A DNA stretch of 64,000 bases, from contig CM019831.1 in the NCBI GenBank assembly GCA_009763385.1, forward strand, positions 90,758,291 to 90,822,290, read 5' to 3'. The translations under genes were made by a program, and so were the position numbers. Numbering within the stretch: position 1 is the first letter of the stretch; each line of letters opens with the position of its first letter. The notes beneath the pieces are model-generated. The model saw only the letters and a list, made by a program, of their open reading frames with translations. It was not told the DNA's origin and ran no database searches. This document shows, one piece after another, positions 31,656 to 43,900 of this stretch. Origin of the DNA: Coix lacryma-jobi var. lacryma-jobi. Its lineage: Eukaryota; Streptophyta; Magnoliopsida; Poales; Poaceae.

Positions 31656-34600
31656 GCAATTCCTAATTGCACAATTTGGCATGGCATAAGCATAGCATCC
31701 CATCATTTCATGTGCATCTGTTTGTTGAATGCTTAAGTCCTTGTTTGGTCTCTAGTGTAACCTTGTTATGCTTTCTGTTTCTGACCAAGTGCCTTATAAC
31801 AAAGTTGTAGATCTTGATGAAGGGAACAACTTTGCTTTAAAGCACTTTCTCAGAAAAAGCTTTTGAGTTAGGATTTCTTGCATTAGAAAAATGGTTTAGC
31901 ACTAAATTTCTTTTAAACAACAGAATTTGGACTGGAGCCTTAAGGATGATTTGTTCCTTACAAAATTCTAAGCAACTTTGCTGTTGGGACCTTTTCCTAG
32001 TTCGGTCTAGTTTAGAAGTTATGGAGCATCAAAGTTTGAAACAAAACTTCTTTAGTTTAATCCCAGTGGACCCCGCCTGTCAGTCTCTCCTTCTTCTCCT
32101 TCGCGGCCGCCGCTCCCTCCACGCCGACCGAACCCGCCTCGCCGCCGCGAGACCGCCTCGTTGGCCGGCCAAACCACCGTCATCGCCGCCCGCGGTTTGC
32201 GCCCGAACTCGCCACGTCGCCCAGGAGCTCGGGGCATGCTTGCCGCGTGGAGCGCGACACCTGACGCCGCCGCGCCCGGTCGGGAGCTCCCCCGACGGGA
32301 ACTGGCCAGGTGCGATGCACCCAGGCACTTGTTCCTTTTGCCTTCGTCCGCCTTGCGCTTGCAAGCCAGAGAGCGTTCGCTCACCAGCGCGCCAGCCACT
32401 CCACTATCTTCTCCAGTTAGCCCGAACCGCCATTGCCGCCGAACTCCGGCGAGCGATTGCTCGCTACTCGCCGCACCGCCGTTCGATTCCTCCCGCCAGC
32501 TTCTCCGCCCTAATCCTCTCTTTCTCCGGTAAGGGTTGGTTTCCCCTCTCTTCCTCTCTAGCTGCCGGAACAGCGGACGTCATCCGCAAGCTTCCGCCAT
32601 GGCCGCCACCGTGACCTTCACGTGGACCGGTCATCTCCGGCCATGCTACCCTAAGCTGAACCATGTTCTAGTCTTCTCTACCGCCGTAGTAGCTTAGAGT
32701 TAGTTGGAGACCTCTCTTTCGCCGTGTTTCAGCCGGAACCGAGCCATGTCGCCGCCGTGTCCGCCATGGACCGCCGCCGTGCATCGCGCCGGACAATGCC
32801 GGGGATGCCGAAGCCCGGGAGTTGCTCCAATAGGTCGCTTAGGTCTTGCTTGGGCTAGTGCTAACCTCGCCGAGTCGCAAGCCGCCGGGAAGAGTTCCGC
32901 CGCCGAGTCGCAGAGCCGCCGCTCCGCCATGGCCGCCGTCGAGCTTGCTCCGGTATCCCTCTGTCTCAGCGAGTCGGTTAGTTGTGTTCGCCTCACAAAC
33001 CCGCACCCAATGATGGTCTCAGTGTCGCCAGAAGTGTCGCCGTCGACGAGCTAGGGCCGGTCAACGACCACGGCGCAAAACTCCGCCGTTGACCGCCGAG
33101 CCTGGCCTCGCGCGGTTACGTGCCGAGCTTGGCCTCGGAAGTTTGGTCACCCTGACCAGCGGGCCCCGACTGGCAGTAAGGAAGAGAGAAAGGGAAGAGC
33201 TTGAGTGCCGTAGGCCTCGGTAAGTCGGATGCGCCGAGCCTTCGCCTCGAGCCTCGGTCGAGTCGAGCCAAGTCAAGCCTCGGTTGAGTCAGTCAAGTCT
33301 CGGTCGAGTCGAGCCAAGTCAAGCCTCGGTTGAGTCAGTCAAGTCTCGGTCGAGTCGAGCCAAGTCAAGCCTCGGTTGAGTCAGTTAGTCTCGGTTGAGT
33401 CAGTTAGCCTCGGCTGTCAGTGAGCCTCGGCCGAATCGGAGAAATGTGTCTGAGCCTCGGGCGAATCGCGCCGAGTGTGCCGAAGCCGTGCCTTGTGCCT
33501 CGGCCGAAGTCCGTGCGTTAGGATTGAGTTCTCTTTTAAAATATGTTTTGCAGAATCCATGTAAAGGCTTCAAAAATTCTTACAAGGTTCATTTTATGTC
33601 CAAATCCTGTGAAACAAATTTTGTTAGGTCAAGCATGTTTAGATCTATCAGTGAAAACTGTTGAATGCATTCTTGGTGATACTTTTATGTGTAGATTTAT
33701 TTAATTTAGAAAAGTGCTGATAACTTGATAAATGCATAACTAATTATGTATAAGTCAGAAAAATATGATTCCAGTTTTGTTAGGTTTGTATGAATGTGTA
33801 GTTTCAGAGAAAAATATAATATGAGGTTATTCTGTGAATTAATTTGACAGTAGCTTTTAAAATGGTTAAATGTTGTTTCCTTGTTTATTTTGTAGTAAAT
33901 AAAATATGAGGAATATGAACCTGAGAATTTAAGCACACTGCTCTTGTACTAGGAAGCACAGCAGAAAAATAAGAAATCTGTTGTTTGACACTTTTTGCTA
34001 GGGTATGTAGTTCAAAGGACCTTTCCATGATGGAATTTGTCTTTTTCATAGAGGATGGAGTTTAAGTCCAAATGAGTTGAAATTTGGACAGGGAGCTAGA
34101 TTGGATGTTGTTAACTCCCAGTAATTTCTGTAGATTTTTTTTCTGAAGCTGTCTAGATAAGGTTGCTGTTTAAAGCATGTGTAAATAGATTTATTTCAGC
34201 AAGTAATTAGAGGGTAATAAGCTCGTTAAGTAGACTTTGATGTGGTGGCAACATCGCTTAACAAGTTGATCTTGATAGGTTAAATAGTTGGGATGATGTT
34301 GACTACCTGGTTAAAGAGTAGCAGTAGACGACCTGTGCTTATCTCCTGAATTGTTACTCCATGTTGCATCACCGTGCATCCCATGTGCATTCATGTTATT
34401 CATTCATGTACCGCATCATGCAGGGTCGGTAGTGGAAGCCCAAGACACGCAGGAGGAGCAGCGTCAGGAGGAGACACCCGAGGAGAGGATCCCGGAAGGA
34501 GACGCTGAGGACCTGCCGGAGTGCTGTGATCATCGCCCCGCCGACTTCGAGCGAGGCAAGCCCCGGAGCATTTTTCTCCTACGGTTTGCAAATTACCGTT

Positions 34601-36088
34601 TACAAGTTAACCTGATATGATTGTTGCATTAGGTTATAGGAGTTGTGTGATACCGTTGCTGCATTGATTAATTATCCTTGTCCACCTGCAAATATTATCT
34701 TGTGATCCCTGTTAGGTCTAGGCTCGATTAGCTTAGACCGGTAAAAGTCGGGTGATTTCCTGTCTCCCGCATATAGGTGGATACTAAACATGTTTAGCCT
34801 GGTGCTATCATGGAGAGAACCATGTGTTAATTAATCTGAGACCGGGCGGGATGTAGGAGCAGCAGGACATGGGTTCTGTGTGCTAGTAATCTCCCGTCTG
34901 TGTCGATTAGGACCCGACGAAGGCACACCTCAGTCATTTTGAACGCGTCAATCACTTAACGGAGCAGGTGCGGGTACCTCCCGTGAAGCCGAGTAAGGTG
35001 TTTCGAGCCGGTGACGGAGACGTTGACGCCTAACACCCAGGGCCTTATATGTACCGTGGGCAACTATTCTGATCGACCTGGCATGGTCCGAGGGCAGGCA
35101 GGGCCTGATCGACCTGGCATGACCGTGGGCAGTTAATAGCTTGAGCGACCTGGCATTGAGATAACCCTCGGTGTAGAAGGGTCCATGGCCGTCCCGCGAA
35201 TTGGGTTCTCGAACCTCCTGAGTGGTCGCCAACGGCCGCCTGGCAGGGTGTGTCGGGCGAGTGTGCGACATTTTATCCCCAGCTGGTAGGAATCGATTAT
35301 AATCGCCATCGCTCCTGGTTAGTGAGTAACTTGACTGAGCATGTGTTACCGTAGTAATATATGGAACTAAATATGGTTATGGTTGGTGAATCTGAAAGGC
35401 TATTGATGAGATAGTCACTCTTGCTTGAATAAGTAGTCAAGTGTTTGCTCTAGATCAGGTGCAAATCTAGATGATCAGGTTGACTACATAAAATTGACTG
35501 CTAATGCTCTAATAATGATTATTTAATAATAAAATGCTTTTATGCAAAAAGGTAAGTGTGGCCAACCTCAGATACAGCCTTGCATAATCCTTGGTGTCAA
35601 TTATTTCTGGTTTATGACGGGTAAGTCTAGCTGAGTACCTTCTCGTACTCAGGGTGCTATCCCTTGTTGTTGCAGATGGGCAATGTTTCTTCGGCTACTG
35701 CGAGAACTGTCTGTATCCCGTCGAGGGCAGTGACTAGACCATGGGCATGGTCAATCCTTATCTTTCCTGATGCTTTTGTGGACAGATCAGGCATATGGCA
35801 CCGTATTGTGAACTAAGGACTTGTGTTTCAAAACTATGTTGCTTCCGCTTTGAATTCAAAACTATGGTTTGTAATAACTATTGACTCTGATGTATTTGAA
35901 CTATGTGCGAACTGAATGTACCTTGTGGGCATGTACGCTAATCTATTACGATCTTGGTTAAAGTTGAATGACTTGAAATCCTTCGAGATTTCCGGACTAC
36001 CGGGTTTGTACGAGCTTAAGTACTTGTAATCTCTGTGAAAGCAGCGATTCGGTGCTTAATCTGGTGCAAATTGGTCGGTTCTGTCACA
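31637..36088 (+). repeat. A1 3' LTR (4452 bp)
   Basis: It is nearly identical to 20604-25068. The only indel seen is a 13-bp loss near 34731, and about 11 base differences are scattered along the length. The donor-like GTAAGT and hairpin are at 35621-35652. It ends CTGTCACA and is followed by the TCTGG duplication. Confidence 0.95.
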
Positions 36089-36093
36089 TCTGG
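36089..36093 (+). repeat. A1 target site duplication, right copy
   Basis: TCTGG follows the 3' LTR and matches 20599-20603. Confidence 0.95.
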
Positions 36094-36437
36094 GCGGTGT
36101 ACTGCTGCAGTCCATGGAGCTGGGCTCTGGTGACATCCTCTCGGATCCATGTTGCATCACGCTGCTGGATAGCGCGAACCACATTCTGGTTAGCTTCCTC
36201 AAGAGCGGCTCGTGTCTCGTAGAACTCCAGGCGGGAAAGGTAGAAGTCATGCTCCATGTTCTCCATCTCAGCCTTCAGGTTCTTGATTTCCTCCTTCAGC
36301 TGTTTGCGGGTACGACGGGGAAAACGACGACCATTGGAGGATTCTCCAGTCTCTTCTCCGGTGCGTGGCGCCAGCTGGTGACGCGGCACACTGTTCGGTC
36401 CAGTCGACTTGCGGGCGGTCAGCTTGGTGCGAGCCAT
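36094..36437 (-). pseudogene. B3 ORF0, N-terminal part with H3-tail mimic
   Basis: The start at 36437 gives MARTKLTARKSTG, with 11 of the 12 residues after Met identical to H3 1-12. After a short insertion comes VPRHQLA, which aligns with H3 APRKQLA (residues 15-21). A basic stretch (RRFPRRTRKQLK) could serve as a nuclear signal. A coiled coil follows (FYLSRLEFYETRAALEEANQ). The frame is open to residue 116 and is then cut by A1; the rest is at 20470-20603. Before that insertion this copy looks undamaged. Compared with A1, five of the twelve shared mimic codons differ only at synonymous sites (Ala, Thr, Ala, Ser, Thr), and one differs in sense at H3 position 5. Confidence 0.85.
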
Positions 36438-36750
36438 ATCTGGACAAGAGGTTATAGATGAGAAAGGCTAGCAAGAAAAGGTATAGGTACACTATCCCAA
36501 CGAACTCATTTATATACTTAAGTGAATATGACATGATGCATGAATCGTTCCTACGGAACAAGGCAATGCAATACTTAACATATATATAGGGCTTAATATA
36601 TATATACCATTGTCCTGCTACTAGTGTTGCCAATTAAAGACAAGTTGAGATAAGCAATTTGGACCAAGATAGTCAAGTTTAAATTTTGTTTGGAATCAAA
36701 AGAACTTTTGAAGTTTTCGCAAAAGAAACACTGCAACGTTAAAGTGAGAT
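36438..36750 (-). other. B3 leader between PBS and ORF0
   Basis: These 313 bp are noncoding. The minus strand reads TCTTGTCCAGAT before the ORF0 ATG. The stretch matches the B1 leader with small differences. Confidence 0.65.
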
Positions 36751-36762
36751 GCTCCGATACCA
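36751..36762 (-). promoter_or_regulatory. B3 primer binding site
   Basis: TGGTATCGGAGC on the minus strand, three bases from the LTR end, is identical to B1. Confidence 0.85.
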
Positions 36763-36765
36763 CTC

Positions 36766-39700
36766 TGTGACGGAACGACCCTAATCCCATGGCCCACGTG
36801 TCCCTGTCAATCTCTGACAACCGAACCCATGTTCCATGTGATTAAGACCTGTTCGCCACCGGGCTACATCAGCGCCCAATGTCCGCAGGATCATCTCACA
36901 ATTCGGTTACAGCATTGCATACTTTTACAAATAACATCGGAATAAAGAGCGGAAGACTTAAATAACATTAGTTTTACAAAACGAGGTTTCAAATGAGGTA
37001 AGGAGTACGGTTATTACAAACCATTGTTCGGGTAATTCAAAGTAGACAACGTAGCGGAAACATTAACATAAAGATACATGTAACACCCAGCCCGAGGGTG
37101 CACGTTTACTCATCGGCCTCATCGGCCTCTTCCTGGACGAAGGTCACGCAACAGGGTGCGAGACACATCGGGGACTCTGTCATACCTGCAGCATGGGTAA
37201 CAAACCCTGAGTACTGGGGTACTCAACAAGACTTACCCGACTAAAGAAAAAGGGAGAAGACTCAGGAATGAGAGGCTTAGGGTAGTCAAGGTAAGGCTTA
37301 AGCAAGATCAAGTATTTTGCAGAAAAGCATTTTTGTAAACCTTATTTTATTTTTGAAAGATTCAGTATTTCTCAATTCTTCATCATTCATGATTCATTTT
37401 ACATTTCAAAACATTCCTAGTTGAGAACCACTCTCCGTTGACAGTCAGTGGACCAAGTCTCCATAACCGAGGAGCAACGTTAATCCGGATAAATAATACT
37501 CAGCTGAGGATCCCTATCCACACTGCATATGTAGCACCCAAGCTTGCATATGCCAACTCGTCTACCACGATTTCTCCAAGATTGGGCCCGGTCCTACGCC
37601 ACCCGAAAGTACAGTACACCACTCCTTTCCAGGTACGACGACCACGTGGGTACATGCTACTTCCGCCATCTCTCCACTCCCAGTGCGCGGTTGTCGGTCC
37701 AATAAAGGATTCCTCGGAGCCATAGCTTTCCGAAGTATGTGAATAGTTACAAGTCTTGACCAGCAGGCCCCCATACGGATGGTCCCTAATTTTCCAGCCA
37801 GAACTATACCTTGGTCATATCTCACCCAAGCGTAATAGTCCTGTCAGTTTTTCAACCCTGTCCCGGTCGGTGTCAACTGTTGAGTCCCGGACTACAACAT
37901 GACGGCACCGTACGCTCGGACAACCTCTCCTCGCTATTGACTAGGTACGGATCAGATACCTAGCCAACAGTCGGGGAGTAAGACCAAAATCCCACAAACA
38001 TTCCTTAAGTGATCACACTTTTAAAATTGGCATTTTATTGCAAAGTCTAATTCAATAAGCATTGCTAAGCATTTTTCAAATACTTTTGAAAAGCAGGTAT
38101 CGGGTGTATCAGTGGTCAAGGTGGATAGTGCATCAATTAGGATAGCACACAACTCCTATAAACCTAATGCAATAATTTAACTCAAAAGCATTTAAGGAAA
38201 TCATTTTATAAATTCAAGGAAAGGGTTAAATGCACCGGGGCTTGCCTTGGATGGCAAAAAGAGCAGACTCGGGGTAGGTATAGGTGTCGGAGCTCGGGGT
38301 CGCCTCGGGAGTTGGTTCGTCAACAGCGGCCTCGACTCTGGTACCTTCTTCGTCAACTATACGGATGCAATGATGAATGCTCATGAGAATGATGATATGG
38401 ACTTATGGTGCAAGACAATTCCACTGATTCTAGATTACTCTTAGGCAAGGCATAATCGAAATCTAGGTTGAGCATAAAAGGTAACCATTTCTTTCTTAAG
38501 CATTATTGATGCTAGGCCTTATTATAATTATCCTAAGTATTAACCAAACATATCATCACAAACATCATAGACCAAAGGGTAGGGGTCTATGAACATCAAT
38601 CGATCCAAAGATCACGTCATTAAACACTTATTACCAACCCTAATCCATCTTTTCTATTTTTCTTAATTTATTTGAAAGGTCATTTTATGAAGTTGCTCCA
38701 AAAATTACCAAATTAATCACATAAGTTCATTCAGGCATAAACAGATGGCAAAACAAATTTCATAATTTTTGGAGGTCATTAAGGTGCTCAATTAAATCTA
38801 GACATTTAATTAACAAAAGGCACTATTCCTTAATTAAAATAAATGCTCAAAAAATCAACTTGCTCCAAATGACTTCAAGATTTTACCAGAGGTTCAGCAT
38901 GTTATAACAAGGTCACAAAATTTTATCTCAAGATTTTTGGAGCTAGAAATAACTCTCCAAAAATCCCAAAACCTTCATTTTTCAATTAAAAGGGGAATTT
39001 TACATTTTCAAATTTTTGCACAAAACTCAAGTTTCATATTTTTATAAAATACTACAGAGCATAAAGAGCCTACCACAAAAATTTCAGAATTTTTGGATCA
39101 ACACAGAAAATCATACAAAAAAGAGAAAACAGAACACTATTCACATCTTAAAAAATAAAAAGAAAAAGACACACGGCGGCGGGAGCTCGTCGCCGGCGAC
39201 CATAAACGGGCGGCGCTCGGCACGCCGGCCAAACCAGAGGGTCCGGGGCGAAACCAAACACCTAGGGAGCATAAGGGAGCTCACCGGAGTCGATTGGGCA
39301 GCTCGGTGAGGGACGGGGATGGACGGAGCGGTCGGTCGGCGGGAAGCGGCGGACGGCACACGGCGGTGATCGTCGCGCCGGCGGTTCTGCGCAAGATAAG
39401 CGACCACGAGGGCCGGGTTAGAGTCGCACGGAGTCAAGGAACACGACACGGGGGTCGGTGAGGGATGATTATGGCCGGAGACGGCAAATTTCACGAACCC
39501 GAGTTCGCCGGGTTCTCGCCGGAGATGACAACGGCGAGCTACGCCGGGCAATTGAGGGCGGTAGAGGTGAAATTGGAGGGTGGGGAAGCGGCACAAGAAC
39601 ACGGCGGAGCTTCTGAGCTAGATGGTTGAGCACGGGAGGCTCTGGAGTGAGGTGGCGACGGCGGCGGAGCTGAGGAAGAAGCTCGGGCTCCGGCGGCCCA

Positions 39701-40853
39701 TTTATAGCCGCGGCCAGAGGCCGGTAGAGAGCTCGAGGGTGGGTGGATAAGCTCGGCGGACGCATGCGCTCTCGATTGCGCGCAGGCGGAGGGTCAGGCG
39801 TGCAGCCGGGGCCTGGGCGAGACCTCGCCGGCGATGGCCACGCGGCGGCGACGCGCGGAGCACTGTAGGGACCGAGAGCGAGGGTCAGCGCTCGCGTGCG
39901 GGCGCGGAGGGAACAGGGAGACAGCTGCGGCAGGATAAGGACGCGTGGGAAGCTGCCAGGCGAGCTGCAGGAGCAGCGCCGGTGGGGCGCCATGGCCGGG
40001 GCCCCCTCTGCACTGCGCCGGCTAGAGGTAGGGGACGAACAGTGCTAGTCCTAGGTTTTGACTTTTGCTGGTTTCTAAATTTTGCAAATTTCTCCCAAAA
40101 TTTGAACTGCACAGGAAAAACTCAAAATACCAAAGTTGTTCAGAAAAATGAGATCTACAACTTTGTCAATATGAACATTTTCAAATTCCAAATAGTTTTT
40201 GAACTATATTCAAAAACAGAAAAGGGGACACTTTTCAAATTTGATTCAAATCAAAATTACTTTGGATTTCAAACTGAAACTTGAAAATCTTTATATATGA
40301 AAGTTGTTCCATTTGTCAAAACCTACAACTTTGCTAATATACACTTTTTCTGAAACTCATTAGTTTTTGAATTAATTTAGAAAACTCAAAAAGGGACAAA
40401 AACTGGAGCTTGAATGAATTTGAAATTACTTCAAATTTTATATAGAAACTTGGAAATTTGTAAATACCACAGTTGTTCCTCTTGGTCAGATTTACAACTT
40501 TGCTTTTTGAACCAACTCAAAATTTTGAATTTTGAAAAAGTTATCAAAAGGGGATAAATCCAGGATTTGGGATTTTAGGGTTTTGCAAAAGGAAAATCAA
40601 ATCAAATCTGATTTTTGAACTTTGATCAATGCAACAAACATCAGGGCACTAAATTTGAACAAGAACTACATAGAACTAGGCACAGAGGTGAAATTACCAT
40701 TTTTGCCCTTATAGGAAGATTTGGGCTTTTAGGGTTTTTGAAAAGAGATTGCTACACAAGTACTAAGCAAACATAAATGCAAGGCAAGGATGATTAATGA
40801 CTAATGATAATGACATGTCAGGTTAATTACAGTTAAACACCAGGGGTGTTACA
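36766..40853 (-). repeat. B3 5' LTR (4088 bp)
   Basis: On the minus strand it runs TGTAACACCCCTGGTGTT... to ...GTTCCGTCACA. It carries the inverted CAAAGTTG-type pairs at 40131, 40299 and 40468 and the hairpin at 37208-37225. The GC-rich core (about 39170-40040) is shorter and diverged from B1 and B2. It lacks much of the GCTCGGGCGA repeat region seen at 10630-10930. Confidence 0.9.
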
Positions 40854-40906
40854 ACGGATACAGTGATCAAAGGCGAGGTGAAGGTCAAGTAGAGACGTGC
40901 CGTGCC
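40854..40906 (+). repeat. 53-bp sliver of a C1-like copia LTR
   Basis: This piece matches 3644 to about 3696 of the C1 LTR with about three differences (GATGCAG/GATACAG, GGCAAGG/GGCGAGG, CGTGTCG/CGTGCCG). It is trapped between the outer ends of the B3 and A2 LTRs. The expected duplications are ACGGA (40854-40858) for B3 and GTGCC (40902-40906) for A2. Confidence 0.85.
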
Positions 40907-43900
40907 TGTAACAGAACCGACCAATTTGCACCAGATTAAGCACTGAAAACCTCCGCTCTCGCAGAAATCATCGAGTACTTAAGCTCGTACAAACCCGGTA
41001 GTCCGGAAATCTCGAAGGATTTCAAATCATTCAACGACATCCAGCCAAGATCGTACTTGTTCCACGAACATGCTCACGGGTTACAACACAGTTGCATAGA
41101 GTTCAAATTACATCGGAGTACGAAATAATATTACAAACCATAATTTGTAGTAGTAGCGGAAGCAACATAGTCTTTAAAACATAAGTTTGGATTGTTCATA
41201 CATATGGTGCCATCAGTTGACCGGGTCCACAAAAGCAACAGATGAGATAAGTGTTGACCATGCCCTTGGTCTAGTCATCACCCGTTACTGGGTACAAGCA
41301 GTTCTCGCAGTAACCATAAAAGCACTGGCCATCTGCAACAACAAGGGAAATAAACCCTGAGTACAAGAAGGTACTCAGCTAGACTTACCCGTCAAAACCA
41401 GAAATAATGAGACACCAAGGATCATGTAGGCTATATAAGTGGGGTTGGCTGTACATACTCCTTTGCATGAAAGCTTTAGTAATAAAACTCAGTTTCAGAT
41501 GTTGGCAATTGTTTTTAGTCATTAACTCTACCTTACTAGATTTGCACCTGTACTAAACAAGCACTTGCTACTTAATCAATCAAGAGTGACTATTTCATCA
41601 ATAGCCTTTCAGATTCCATAACCATTTTAGTTCCATAAGTTCTACGGGAGATGATCTAAAGTCAACTGCTCACTATCCAGGAGCGATGACGATTATAATC
41701 GATTCCTACCCAGCTGGGGATAAAATGTCTCACACTCGCCCGGCACATTCCGGCTACGGCAGTCGTAAGCTACCAGTCAGGAGATTCGAGAACACAAAGC
41801 GCGGGACGGCCATGGGCCCTTCTACACCGGGGGTTATCTCAGTGCCAGGTCGCTCAATCTATAACTGCCCACGGTCATGCCAGGTCGATCAGGCCCTGCC
41901 TGCCCTCGGACCATGCCAGGTCGATCAGAATAGTTGCCCACGGTACAGCTGAGGCCCTGGGTGTTAGGCGTCAATATCTCCATCTCCGGCTCGAATAACC
42001 TTACTCGGCTTCACGGGAGGTACTCAGACCAACTCCGTTAAGTGATCGACGCGTTCAATTTGACTGAAGGGACATTCCCGAACGGGTCCTATGCGACCCA
42101 GACGGGAGCCTACTAGCACACAGAACCCATGTCCTGCTGCTCTTACATCCCGCCTCCGTCTTAGATTAATTATCACATGGTTATCTCATGATAGCACAGG
42201 CTAAACATGATCAGTATCCACCTATTGCGGGAGACAGGGAATCACCCGACTTTTACCGATCTAAGCAGGGCTAAGCATATAACGAGCCTAGACCTAAACA
42301 GGGATATCAAGATATATTGCAGGTGGGCAAGGATAAGTAATAATGCATCAATGGTAGCAATCAATTCCTATAACCTAATGCAACATCCATCATCAGGTTA
42401 ATTAGAAAACATTTGCAAACCGTAGGAGTTAGAATGCTCCGGGGCTTGCCTTTCTCAAAGTCCGACGGACGGTGATCGCGGCACTCGGGCAACTCGTCGG
42501 CGTCGGTCCCTCCGGCTTCTTCTGTCAAGTTCTCCTCCGGACTGGGCTCTTCTAGTATCGACTGGGTCTGGATCTCCTCCGCTGATCCTGTATGATGCAT
42601 AATGCGCATGAATAGGATGAATGCACATAGAATGCATATGTGATGCACATGATCACAGCAATCAGGAGATAAGCACATGTCATCTACTGCATTCTCTTCA
42701 ACAAGGTAGTCAACATCATCCTAACTATTTAACCTATTATAATCAACTTGTTAAGCGATGTTGTCACCACATCAAAGTCTACTTAGTGAGTTTATTACCC
42801 TCTAATTACTTGCTGAAATAAATCATTTACACATGCTTTAAATAGCAACCTAACCTAGACAGCTTCAGAAAAATCTACAGAAATTACTGGGAGTTAACAA
42901 CACCTAATCTAGCTCCCTGTCCAAATTTCATCTCATTTGGACTTAAACTCCATTCTCTATGAAAAAGACAAATTCTATCATGGAAAGGTGCTTTGAACTA
43001 CACACCCTAGAAAAAGTGTCAAACAACAGATTTCTTATTTTTCTACGAAGCTTCCTAGTACAAGAGCAATGTGCTTAAATTCTCAGGTTCATATTCCTCA
43101 TATTTTAATTACTCCAAAATAAACAAAGAAACGACATTTAAACATTTTAAAAGCTACTGTCAAATTAATTTACAGAACAACCTCATATTATATTTTTCTC
43201 TGAAACTACACCTTCATACAAACCTAACAAAACTAGAATCACATTTTTCTGACTGATATATAATTAGTTATGCATTTTCCAAGTTATCAGCACTTTCCTA
43301 ATGTAAATAAATCTACCCATAAAAATATCACCAAGAATGCATTCAACAATTTTCACTGATAGATCTAAACATGCTTGACCTAACAAAATTTGTTTCACAG
43401 GATTTAGACATAAAATGAGCCTTGTATGAATTTTTGAAGCCTTACATGAATTCTGCAAAACACATTTTAAAAGAAAACTCAATCCTAACGTACGGACTCC
43501 CTTCTTGATTCGGCCAAGGCACAAGACAGACGCTCGGCACACCCGGCGCGACTCGGCCGAGGCTCGAGGCGAAGGCTTCGGCACACCCGGCTCAACTCAG
43601 CCGAGGCTCAGACGTACTCGACCGATTTGGCCGAGGCTCAGACACATTTTACCGATTCGGCCAAGGCACACTGACAGCCGAGGCTAACCTATTCAGCCGA
43701 GGCTACTGACTCAACCGAGGCTTACTGACTCAACCGAGACTAACTCAACCGACTCGGTCGAGGCTCGAGGCGAAGGCTCGGCGCATCCGGCTTTCCGAGG
43801 CCTACGGCACCCAAGCTCTTCCCTTTCTCTCTTTCTTACTGCCAGTCAGGGCCCGCTGGTCAGGGCGACCAAGCTTCCGAGGCCAAGCTCGGCACGTTAC

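Larger units (their letters stand above)
20604..36088 (+). mobile_element. A1: complete, recent family A Ty3/gypsy chromovirus
   Basis: This 15,485-bp element has two near-identical LTRs, a PBS, ORF0, an uninterrupted gag-pol, a PPT and a perfect TCTGG duplication. The LTRs differ by about 11 substitutions (ten transitions) and one 13-bp deletion, roughly 0.25% by eye. With the commonly used grass LTR rate of 1.3e-8 per site per year this gives about 0.1 million years. All parts needed for autonomous movement appear intact. It is inserted in opposite orientation within B3 ORF0. Confidence 0.95.
20470..40853 (-). mobile_element. B3: family B copy split by A1
   Basis: On the minus strand the order is 5' LTR (36766-40853), PBS, leader and ORF0 start (36437). 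ORF0 is interrupted at 36089 by A1 and resumes at 20603, running to the gap at 20470. Removing A1 and one copy of TCTGG restores a continuous match to the B1 ORF0. Gag-pol and the 3' LTR are not visible and may lie in the gap. Confidence 0.85.
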
